Source: Ktedonobacteria bacterium
GTDB lineage: Bacteria > Chloroflexota > Ktedonobacteria > Ktedonobacterales > JACDGC01
Direction: 5' to 3'
Assembly: GCA_027459705.1 (NCBI GenBank)
Contig: DAIDHM010000229.1
Location: forward strand, 1 to 45,674
Length of the DNA: 45,674 nucleotides
In this document: one piece after another, positions 7,652-15,099 of the stretch
Layout of the letters: each line of letters begins with the position of its first letter
Position numbering within the stretch: position 1 is the stretch's first letter
Notes under the pieces: model-generated
Databases searched by the model: none
Told to the model about the DNA's origin: nothing
Seen by the model: only the letters and a program-made list of their open reading frames with translations
Program-made: the position numbers and the translations under genes

Positions 7652-9121
7652 GTGGGCAAAACATTTTTCACAACCCCCGGCGGTAAAAAATTAATCACCG
7701 TCATCCCTGGGGATGGCATTGGCCCCGAGGTTGTGCGGTCGGCGCAACAGATCATTGAAGCACGCGGCGTCCCGATCGAGTGGGAAGAGCGCTATGCTGG
7801 TGAGAGTGTCTTCAAAATGGGAGTGCCATCGGGCGTACTCCCCGAGACTATTGAGTCAATCCGCAAGACGCGCGTCGTCCTGAAAGGTCCCCTGGGCACC
7901 CCGATCGGCTATGGTGAAAAGAGCGCCAATGTCACCTTGCGCAAACTCTTCGAGACCTATGGCAACATCCGCCCGGTGCGTGAATTACCTGGGGTCCCTA
8001 CCCCCTTCAGCGGCCGCGGGATCGATCTGGTCGTGGTCCGCGAGAATACCGAAGACCTGTATGCAGGCATCGAGTATATGCTGACCCCCGGCGTCGCGGA
8101 GTGCCTGAAGCTGATATCGCGCAAAGGCAGCGAGAAGATCGTGCGCCTGGCATTTGAATTCGCGCGATCCGAACGCCGCAAGAAAGTGCATTGCGCGACG
8201 AAATCAAATATTATGAAGATGACCGAAGGGACGTTGAAGCGCACGTTCGAGGCCATCGCGCCCGAGTATCCCGATATCGAAGCGCAGCATATCATCATTG
8301 ATAACTGTGCTCACCAGCTCGTCCGGCACCCCGAACAATTCGATGTCATCGTCACAACGAATATGAATGGCGATATTCTCAGCGATCTGACGTCCGGTTT
8401 GATCGGCGGCCTGGGCTTCGCTCCCTCGGCCAACATTGGGTCCGAGGTGTCGATCTTCGAAGCTGTCCATGGATCTGCTCCCAAATATGCCGGGAAAAAC
8501 ACCATCAATCCCACGGCGCTGATCATGTCCGCCGTTATGATGTTGCGCCACCTTGATGAGTACGAGGCAGCGTTGGATATCGAGCATGCCGTACTGGTCA
8601 CGATGGAATCCGGAGTCCGCACCCGCGATACGCTGGGTGATGAGGGCGCAGTCAGCACTTCCGTGTTTACCGATACGATTATCAAGAATCTGGGTAAACG
8701 CGCCACAAATTGGTCTGTCCGCGATTATCGGCCACTGCAACTCCCAACCTTCTCAACGGATCCTGATTGGGTGCATGTGACCACCCGGCGCACCGTCGGG
8801 GTCGATGTCTTCCTGGAGTCGTCGCTCGACGCGGAAACGCTGGGGCATAGCCTGGAGCAGCTCGCGGAGGGGACGGCACTGCAGCTCAAGCTGATCTCAA
8901 ACCGCGGAACGAAGGTCTATCAACCCACCGGCGCGATGACCGATTGTATCGATCAGTGGAGTTGCCGCTTCATGCTCGCCGACGCACAGGGCGATCTGAC
9001 AGATGCCCAGCTCTTCACGCTGCTGCAACATATCAACAGCCAGCATAGCTTCGTGTCTATCGTCAAACTGCAAGATTTCGATGGCCAGCCAGGTTATACG
9101 AAGTCTCAGGGCGAAGACTGA
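7652..9121 (+). CDS. icd: Isocitrate dehydrogenase, Thermus type with C-terminal extension
   Basis: A 489-residue enzyme that converts isocitrate to 2-oxoglutarate in the TCA cycle, producing NADPH or NADH. It matches the Thermus thermophilus enzyme along its whole length. Visible motifs are ITVIPGDGIGPE (15-26), ESIRKTRVVLKGPLGTP, the substrate loop KSANVTLR (90-97), VVVRENTEDLYAGIE (127-141), and the metal-binding helix TTNMNGDILSDLTSGL. The last roughly 140 residues (from RRTVGVDVF) form the extra domain of Thermus-type IDH, absent from E. coli Icd. The start is GTG with GAGAGG 6 nt upstream. It is a single-gene unit between its own promoter and a strong terminator. Cofactor preference cannot be fixed by eye. 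Confidence 0.95.
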   Translation: MGKTFFTTPGGKKLITVIPGDGIGPEVVRSAQQIIEARGVPIEWEERYAGESVFKMGVPSGVLPETIESIRKTRVVLKGPLGTPIGYGEKSANVTLRKLFETYGNIRPVRELPGVPTPFSGRGIDLVVVRENTEDLYAGIEYMLTPGVAECLKLISRKGSEKIVRLAFEFARSERRKKVHCATKSNIMKMTEGTLKRTFEAIAPEYPDIEAQHIIIDNCAHQLVRHPEQFDVIVTTNMNGDILSDLTSGLIGGLGFAPSANIGSEVSIFEAVHGSAPKYAGKNTINPTALIMSAVMMLRHLDEYEAALDIEHAVLVTMESGVRTRDTLGDEGAVSTSVFTDTIIKNLGKRATNWSVRDYRPLQLPTFSTDPDWVHVTTRRTVGVDVFLESSLDAETLGHSLEQLAEGTALQLKLISNRGTKVYQPTGAMTDCIDQWSCRFMLADAQGDLTDAQLFTLLQHINSQHSFVSIVKLQDFDGQPGYTKSQGED

Positions 9122-9152
9122 GCGACAGCGCTACGGCGGGTTCGCTCCCTCG

Positions 9153-9198
9153 CGATGGGATGTTTGCCATGCGTGGCAGACGTCCCATCGTTTTTTTT
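9153..9198 (+). terminator. Rho-independent terminator of icd
   Basis: The stem starts CGATGGGA (9153-9160) and closes TCCCATCG (9183-9190). Inner pairing of GTTTGCCA with TGGCAGAC gives about 17 bp around a TGCG loop, followed directly by eight T residues (9191-9198). It lies 31 nt after the icd stop codon. Confidence 0.93.
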
Positions 9199-9258
9199 GG
9201 TGATAGTACGCGTCAGGGCATTCCGACGACGGTATGTTCTCCCAGCCTCCGCTCCACA

Positions 9259-9287
9259 TGGACAGCGCCAGGTGAATCTGCTATAGT
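9259..9287 (+). promoter_or_regulatory. Candidate promoter of the oxidoreductase-glycosyltransferase operon
   Basis: TGGACA (9259-9264), a 17-nt spacer and TATAGT (9282-9287) lie between the icd terminator and the next gene. Transcription would start near 9294, leaving a leader of about 80 nt. Confidence 0.5.
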
Positions 9288-9375
9288 CGAGACCACGCCC
9301 GCATGCGAGCGCCGTCGGGGGCGGAACAGGGGCAAGCATGATCCGGCGGGACGCCGCCCAAGAGAGAGTGGAGAT

Positions 9376-10731
9376 ATGCGGCAGAGCTTCGCGGTGATTG
9401 GGGGCGGCGTTCTGGGGTTGACCGTCGCGTTGCGGCTCTTGCAACGCGGGCAAGCGGTGGAAGTCTTCGAACGTGAGGCTTTGCCAGGTGGGCTAGCAGC
9501 AGGCTTCGATCTCAACGAGGGTCAGGTTGGACGACAGCCGATCTGGCTCGACCGCTTCTACCATCATATTTTCACTTCAGACCTCGCGTTCATCGCGCTG
9601 GCCGACGAACTGGGGCTGAAGGACGAGATTCTCTGGCGGAATCCACCCACTGTCACGCTGATTGGCGGACAGATATATCGCTTAGATTCAGCACGCTCGC
9701 TGCTCAATTTCACCCCAATGTCACCAATCGGACGCCTGCGCACGGGGTTTGGTCTTGCGATATTGCGCGCCCTCCCCAGTCCCAGACTGCTGGAAGGGCG
9801 TACCACCGGCGCATGGATCCGCGGGGTCATGGGGAACTCGTCATACAATACTGTCTGGGGACCCTTGCTGCAAGGCAAATTCGCCGATGCCGCGGATGAA
9901 GTAGCCTTGCCCTGGTTCTGGGGACGCGTCCATGATCGCTCGCCGATGCTGGGATACCTCCAGGGTGGATTTCAGCGATTCTATGACCGCCTGGCCATCA
10001 AAGTCGAGGGCATGGGAGGCAAATTGCGATTTGCGACGGCGGTACGGCAGATTGCCCCTGAGCCAAAGGGAGGATTGAGCGTCACCAGTTCCCCCGCGTC
10101 CTCATCACGACCCGCGCGGACGCTGCGCTTTGACCAGGTCATCTCTACATTGCCGACCGCGTTGAACTGGCAGATCGCGCCAGATCTGCGACGCGGTGAT
10201 TATGCCAGGCGCTACCAATGGGGGCAGGCAATCGGTGCTCACTGCCTGATCATCGCGCTGGATCGGCCATTGACGGGATCGTATTGGGTGAATATCAATG
10301 ACGCGGGCTATCCGTTCCTGGTGTTGGTCGAACATACCAACTTCATGCCAACCAGCGACTATGAAGGACGCCACCTGATCTATCTGGGCAACTATCGTCC
10401 GATGTCCGATCCACTCTTCAAGAAGAGCAAGGACGAAGTGCTGCGCGAGTTTTTGCCCCATCTGACGAAACTCAATCCCGATTTCGAGGTCGATTGGGTG
10501 CGAGAATCGTGGATGTTCGCGGCGCCATTCGCGCAACCAGTCGTAACCCGCGAATTCAAGGAACATATCCCACCGTTCGACACACCTATAGCAGGATTCT
10601 CCATCGCCAATATGTACCAGGTCTATCCCCATGACCGCGGCCAGAATTATTCAATTGTGCTCGCCGAAGCGCTCATCACGCATCTGACACGCCAACAACA
10701 CATTCCGCTCGTGGCGGAAGGAGCGAAGTAG
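9376..10731 (+). CDS. FAD-dependent oxidoreductase (protoporphyrinogen oxidase / UDP-galactopyranose mutase-like)
   Basis: A 451-residue flavoprotein. The N terminus has the dinucleotide-binding fold VIGGGVLGLTVA (7-18) with a glutamate at the end of the second strand (VEVFERE), and the C terminus has the FAD-contacting block IANMYQVYPHDRGQNYS. This build is seen in amine-oxidase-like proteins encoded beside glycosyltransferases in polysaccharide or glycolipid clusters; the substrate is unknown. The ATG at 9376 is chosen because it starts just before the first Rossmann strand and has GAGAG upstream; the longer frame from 9160 runs through the icd terminator and is rejected. The next gene starts immediately after its TAG, so the two are co-translated and probably act together. 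Confidence 0.82.
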   Translation: MRQSFAVIGGGVLGLTVALRLLQRGQAVEVFEREALPGGLAAGFDLNEGQVGRQPIWLDRFYHHIFTSDLAFIALADELGLKDEILWRNPPTVTLIGGQIYRLDSARSLLNFTPMSPIGRLRTGFGLAILRALPSPRLLEGRTTGAWIRGVMGNSSYNTVWGPLLQGKFADAADEVALPWFWGRVHDRSPMLGYLQGGFQRFYDRLAIKVEGMGGKLRFATAVRQIAPEPKGGLSVTSSPASSSRPARTLRFDQVISTLPTALNWQIAPDLRRGDYARRYQWGQAIGAHCLIIALDRPLTGSYWVNINDAGYPFLVLVEHTNFMPTSDYEGRHLIYLGNYRPMSDPLFKKSKDEVLREFLPHLTKLNPDFEVDWVRESWMFAAPFAQPVVTREFKEHIPPFDTPIAGFSIANMYQVYPHDRGQNYSIVLAEALITHLTRQQHIPLVAEGAK

Positions 10732-12705
10732 ATGAGCATGCCACAGTTGGAAGCAGATCATGCGGGGATCAGAGCGCCACGCGCCATCACACCCCATGCC
10801 GCTACCGCGACACGCCTCGCGGTGCTGGTTCTCGTCCGAGGCTTGCCGTCCGCCCAGGCAAGCGGTCCGCTCCTCAGCGCCGACCAGACCCAACAGATCC
10901 TGCGCGCCATCCACGAAGATTTCCCAGGCGCGCGGACCTGGCTGGTAGATGAAGACCTCGACAAACTGAGCGACACGGTGGTTTCACCAGTGAGACGGGC
11001 AAGCCGTCCAGTCCGCGCGCCGCAACTGCCACCTGACCCCACCGGCCCCCACACCTTGCGACAAGCGATGCGCCAAGCAGCAGATGCCGGCGCGACGGTG
11101 ATCGCGATTGTTGATCCGAATCTGCTGGATGTGGAAGGTCCTCTGACATACGCGCGGATCATCCGACAAGGCCTGCGCAGCATGGGGCGCCGTGCCACAC
11201 CGACAGTTGGACGGGACGGAACGAAGCGCGGTCCAATCTGGCGACCACGCTGGCGAACGCACAGGGGCATCGCCCCAGACCGCCAGAGTACAGCTGGCAT
11301 CACCTTGCTGCGCGTCGTCGATCTCGCCCCGATCCTCGATGGCCTGCCCCAGGCAGAACTCAGCGCACAGGATCAGGATACAGCACTTCGCGACCCGGCC
11401 CCATCCATTGTCGGCAAACCAGATGACCTCCGCGATAAGCGTCACGCGGATCGGCGCGTACGCGACTTCAGCGCTACTCCAAGGATCACGGCCTTGGCGC
11501 GCTTGCGCGCGGCCCTCCAGCGGCCGATCGCGCATCGCCGGGCGCTGATGGCGATCGGAGGGTTGGTCGCGCTGACATTCCTGCTGCATGTATATCTCAT
11601 CTTCACGACCTACGGCGCGCTTGCGGATATCGAGTCCTATGTGATCCAGGCAAATGCGTTGATTCATGGACAGAATGTCTATCTGGCGACGACTCGATAT
11701 CCGTATCCGCCAGTCTGGGTCTGGGTGACCGCCGCGACGCTACAGGTGAGCAATCTGTGGCACCTGCCATTCGATCGTCTCATCAAGCTACCGATGTTGA
11801 TCAGTGATCTTGGGATGGTATACCTGCTCTATCGATACGCGGCCCAGCGCGTCGGTGATTCGCTGCTGGCACTGATTCCCGCAACGCTCTATGCGGTGAA
11901 CCCGATTGCGCTCATGATCTCCGCCGGACATGGGCAGTTCGATTCGTTGGTGTTGGTTTTCGTGCTCTGGGCGCTGGTCGTGCGTGGACGCGACCAGGAT
12001 CAACAATCGATCCTGGCGGCACTCTTGTTGGGAGTGGCAATTGCGTTGAAGGGCTATCCCGTGCTGGTGCTCCCCTATCTGATCTGGACAGCGCCGCCAT
12101 CCCGGAAGATCTGGACGGCGTTCTTTGCTTGCTTACCTCTGGTGTTTAGCCTGACAATCTATACGATCGGGTATGGCTTTGCCATGCCGATGATCACACG
12201 GATCCTGGGGTATGGCAGCACCAACGATTTCGGTTGGTATTTCTTACTGCCCCAGTCTCCAACTTTTGCTTTGCTCAGTAGCCTGGGCCGCGTGGCGATC
12301 CTTGTGCTGGCGCTCTGCGTGCCGGGCATGGCGCTTAGGCATCGGCCAGCGGCAGCGGTGACGTTGATCTTCGCAGTCTTCTACGCCCTGACGTTCGCGA
12401 TGAGCGTGCAATATCTGCTCTGGATTGTGCCGTTTATTGTCGCGGCATATCCGCTCTGGTCGCTGGCTTTCACGACGACCGGGACGATTGCCGCCGTCAG
12501 CTTCTATGTCAGCAACTTCCCAGCGGCGCTCCCACAGGGTGGCCATGTGGGGCACTTCCTGGCGCTGTTCGCACCATATCGGATTTTTGGCGTGGCGGCG
12601 GTGATCGCGCTGAGCGCGGGCACCGCGCTGCTGATCATCTGTTCTACGCAGCCCAGATATCAAGCATGGACTGCATCGTGGCGCGTCTTCGCGCTTGATG
12701 GGTGA
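10732..12705 (+). CDS. GT-C membrane glycosyltransferase (GT87/DUF2029-like) with an unusual N-terminal domain
   Basis: A 657-residue protein in two parts. Residues 270-657 form a GT-C type glycosyltransferase with about ten membrane helices, acidic residues in the first outer loop (ADIESYV, 298-304) and the family block GHGQFDS (399-405); such enzymes use polyprenyl-phosphate sugars on the outer membrane face. Residues 1-250 form a soluble region with alternating strands (LAVLVLVRGLP, TWLVDEDL, ATVIAIVDPN, ITLLRVVDLAP), reminiscent of a nucleotide-sugar-binding GT-A fold but without a clear DxD; its function is unknown. A long charged, probably disordered linker joins them. The ATG directly follows the TAG of the oxidoreductase, with GAAGGAG about 9 nt upstream. 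Confidence 0.8.
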   Translation: MSMPQLEADHAGIRAPRAITPHAATATRLAVLVLVRGLPSAQASGPLLSADQTQQILRAIHEDFPGARTWLVDEDLDKLSDTVVSPVRRASRPVRAPQLPPDPTGPHTLRQAMRQAADAGATVIAIVDPNLLDVEGPLTYARIIRQGLRSMGRRATPTVGRDGTKRGPIWRPRWRTHRGIAPDRQSTAGITLLRVVDLAPILDGLPQAELSAQDQDTALRDPAPSIVGKPDDLRDKRHADRRVRDFSATPRITALARLRAALQRPIAHRRALMAIGGLVALTFLLHVYLIFTTYGALADIESYVIQANALIHGQNVYLATTRYPYPPVWVWVTAATLQVSNLWHLPFDRLIKLPMLISDLGMVYLLYRYAAQRVGDSLLALIPATLYAVNPIALMISAGHGQFDSLVLVFVLWALVVRGRDQDQQSILAALLLGVAIALKGYPVLVLPYLIWTAPPSRKIWTAFFACLPLVFSLTIYTIGYGFAMPMITRILGYGSTNDFGWYFLLPQSPTFALLSSLGRVAILVLALCVPGMALRHRPAAAVTLIFAVFYALTFAMSVQYLLWIVPFIVAAYPLWSLAFTTTGTIAAVSFYVSNFPAALPQGGHVGHFLALFAPYRIFGVAAVIALSAGTALLIICSTQPRYQAWTASWRVFALDG

Positions 12706-12793
12706 GGTAGAAGGTCCACTGCCAGATGCACAGGCCCATAACGTGAGGCAGCAGCAATGAATCGTACCGATCGTCTGTTGGCAATCGTTCTGG

Positions 12794-12833
12794 ACAGGAA
12801 GGGGGGATAATCTGCCACTCCCCCGCTTCCTGT
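12794..12833. terminator. Hairpin between convergent genes
   Basis: ACAGGAAG then GGGGGA (12794-12807) pairs with TCCCCC then CTTCCTGT, with a single bulge, giving a 14-bp stem and a short loop. It sits between the convergent GT-C and HD genes and could stop transcripts from either side. There is no T-tract on either strand, so intrinsic termination would be weak. Confidence 0.45.
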
Positions 12834-12854
12834 TGCCAGGATTGCCTGGGCGCG

Positions 12855-13559
12855 TTACATCTCATCTGGAAAACTGTGCTCATGCCCGTCCCATTCGTCC
12901 ATGAAGCGCTGGAGAAATTCAAGCATATACACATGGCGCCGCTCCGCCAACTGGCGCGCCGTCGCGGTATGCATGCGATCGCGCAGCAACAAGAGTTTCT
13001 CGTAGAAATGATTGATGGTCGTTGAACGCGCAGATTTATATTCCGCGAAGGTTGCATGCGGATGGGGAGCAAGTTCAGGATCGTACATTGGTTGCCCGGT
13101 ATGGCCACCATAGGCAAAAGTCCGGCCGATCCCAATTGCGCCCAGGGCGTCCAAGCGATCCGCATCCTGGACAATCATCCCCTCAGTGGTGGGCATCATG
13201 GATGACGTCCCTGCGCCTTTGAATGAAAGGTCATGGATGATCGCGCAGATATGATCGATTGCCGCTGAATCTATGGGATATTGCTCCAGCCAGGCACGCG
13301 CGACGCGCGATCCAGCTTCCGCGTCACCATCCTGGAATTTCCAATCAGCGATGTCATGCAATAGTGCGGCGAGTTCGATGACGAAGAGGTCAACTTCCGC
13401 CGGGAACTGGCCTTTCGACTCACGAGCGGCGATGGTCCGGGCGAGGCGCCAGACGCGGGTAATATGCCACCAGTCATGGCCGCTACTGTCTTGCGCCAAT
13501 GCCTGGCGAACATAGTCGGCGGTCGCGGCGATGATCCGTTGTTGCTCGGCTATCTCCAA
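12855..13559 (-). CDS. HD-domain phosphohydrolase
   Basis: A 234-residue metal-dependent HD hydrolase. Visible ligands are the His of GHDWWH (27-32), the HD pair in LLHDIADW (about 68-69), and the distal Asp in VQDADRLDALGAIG (about 132-134). The region after it (IGRTFAYGG) is typical of the YedJ-like HD family, whose substrates are thought to be small phosphorylated metabolites or nucleotides. I chose a TTG start at 13559, because GGAGG lies 7 nt upstream and the protein then begins at the family's usual point; the ATG at 13643 would overlap the preceding M24 gene. It follows the M24-like gene by 71 nt. Confidence 0.85.
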   Translation of the reverse strand: MEIAEQQRIIAATADYVRQALAQDSSGHDWWHITRVWRLARTIAARESKGQFPAEVDLFVIELAALLHDIADWKFQDGDAEAGSRVARAWLEQYPIDSAAIDHICAIIHDLSFKGAGTSSMMPTTEGMIVQDADRLDALGAIGIGRTFAYGGHTGQPMYDPELAPHPHATFAEYKSARSTTINHFYEKLLLLRDRMHTATARQLAERRHVYMLEFLQRFMDEWDGHEHSFPDEM

Positions 13560-13630
13560 AAATACACCTCCGGGTCTGTGAGTGGGCAAGCGCCTTCCGT
13601 CTGCTGAGGATCGCACCCACGTGATGTTCC

Positions 13631-14815
13631 TCATCCGCCACATTGTAGGAAGCGCATGGGCATATGATGGAGCGATTCCACACCAGACGCCGTCACGCGC
13701 AGTAATTCGCCAACCTGGACGCCCATCCGCTCATCGGAAGTAATCACATTGGGCTGGACGACGATCACCATATCTTCCGCGAAGGTGAAGGGAGGCGTCA
13801 CACCGGCGGTGGAAGTTTCGCTCCCCGCGGTGCGACGCGTGCGCAGGATCGGCGGAAGGTAGCCACCGCCATAACCATGGACAAGATCGTCATAGATAGT
13901 GTAGCCCTGGTCATGAATATATTCAGCGGCATCCAGCACATCTGTGGATGTGGCTCCCGGGCGAATGACAGCACAGACGCGCTGAAACGCCTCAAGCGCG
14001 ACCGCGAAGAGCCGCTGATAGGCAGGAGTTGGCGGCGCGCCAATGGCAAATGGCCGATGTATCTGCCCGGCATAGCCTTCCATCACCTGCGCGCTCAACT
14101 CAGTGATGAGCACATCGCCCCGTTCCAGGATACGTGACGAGAGATATTGTGCGGGTACACAGACGGATGGATTCGCCATGGGCGTCGTCGCCATATACTG
14201 GATACCGGCGCGTCCACCAGCGGCCAGGTAGGCGTCCTGGACGATAGCGGCGAGGGCATATTCAGGGATGCCAGGACGCGCTTCGCGTTCCAGCGCCGCG
14301 ACAGCGAGATCACAGAACTGCGCACCGCGTTGGAGCATGGCACGTTCTTCGGCGCTCTTCATGATACGCAGGCGAGTGAGAGCCGGGCCGACCTCGATCC
14401 ATTGCACGTGCGGCAGGTACGCGCGAAGCACTTCCATCTGCTGATATGGAATTCGGCCGCTGATTCCGATCCGCTGGCGATCCAGTCCGCGATTACGCAA
14501 TTCCGTCGCCGTGGTCGCGGCAGAGTCAGATCCGGCCCAACGCACGTCGTGGATACAGGAGATATGGCGCGCGGTGGGGACGTGGTTATACATCTGCACG
14601 AAGAGCGTCGCGGGGAGGGTGGAGTCAGTGGGAAAAATGAGATATGCCTCGCGGGTCGTCGCATAGTTCGTGAGGTACTGCACCTCGCCCTGAGCATAGG
14701 ATGGAGTGCCATATAGGACGAGCGCGACGAGATCCTCCGCCTGGAGAAGGTCGCGCACAGCGGCGTGCCGTCGAGCGTATTCTTCGTCTGAAAACCGGGG
14801 GTATTGCTGATCCAA
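13631..14815 (-). CDS. M24 family (Xaa-Pro peptidase / creatinase-like) protein lacking metal ligands
   Basis: A 394-residue protein with a creatinase-like N-terminal domain (about 1-140) and a pita-bread M24 domain (about 155-390). In M24 metallopeptidases five residues (Asp, Asp, His, Glu, Glu) hold two metal ions. By alignment by eye they are Glu239 (LITELSAQ), Gln251 (GYAGQIHRPF), His313 (VHGYGGG), Gln354 (VVQPNVI) and Gly370 (GVQVGEL), so only the His is kept. Creatinase itself is a metal-free member, so a non-peptidase role is plausible. The TTG at 14815 is preferred, with GGAGGA 7 nt upstream; an ATG at 14872 lacks such a site. Confidence 0.82.
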   Translation of the reverse strand: MDQQYPRFSDEEYARRHAAVRDLLQAEDLVALVLYGTPSYAQGEVQYLTNYATTREAYLIFPTDSTLPATLFVQMYNHVPTARHISCIHDVRWAGSDSAATTATELRNRGLDRQRIGISGRIPYQQMEVLRAYLPHVQWIEVGPALTRLRIMKSAEERAMLQRGAQFCDLAVAALEREARPGIPEYALAAIVQDAYLAAGGRAGIQYMATTPMANPSVCVPAQYLSSRILERGDVLITELSAQVMEGYAGQIHRPFAIGAPPTPAYQRLFAVALEAFQRVCAVIRPGATSTDVLDAAEYIHDQGYTIYDDLVHGYGGGYLPPILRTRRTAGSETSTAGVTPPFTFAEDMVIVVQPNVITSDERMGVQVGELLRVTASGVESLHHMPMRFLQCGG

Positions 14816-14907
14816 TGGTGATTCCTCCGCGCAGCGAGCGCGCAAAGCAGTTCGCGAAGTCAGGCCGGTCACCTGGATCGCGATCGATTCTTCATATGGT
14901 CATAGTG

Positions 14908-14913
14908 AGTATA
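14908..14913 (-). promoter_or_regulatory. Candidate -10 for the M24-HD gene pair
   Basis: On the minus strand TATACT (14913-14908) lies about 90 nt upstream of the TTG start of the M24-like gene. No good -35 is visible at 16-18 nt. Confidence 0.3.
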
Positions 14914-14978
14914 TCGCGTCGCCGCGATGGTCATCACGAACATCAGACTCAAGACCCTCTGGCAACTGGTTGGACGGT

Positions 14979-15007
14979 TTGACGATCAAGACCGTTTGTG
15001 CTACCGT
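14979..15007 (+). promoter_or_regulatory. Candidate promoter of the exonuclease/GIY-YIG fusion gene
   Basis: TTGACG (14979-14984), a 17-nt spacer and TACCGT (15002-15007), with TGC directly before the -10. Transcription would begin near 15014, about 85 nt before the ATG at 15100. Confidence 0.5.
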
Positions 15008-15099
15008 GCACTACACAGCCAAGAACACAATGCGCCTGGCAGTGGACCATCCACCGGGCGTGGACTATCCAATCAAGGACACGGAAGGGATCAAGGCCG

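Noticed and set aside
9160-9375. N-terminal extension of the FAD oxidoreductase
   Set aside because: It runs through the icd terminator and a promoter; the Rossmann motif starts properly from the ATG at 9376.
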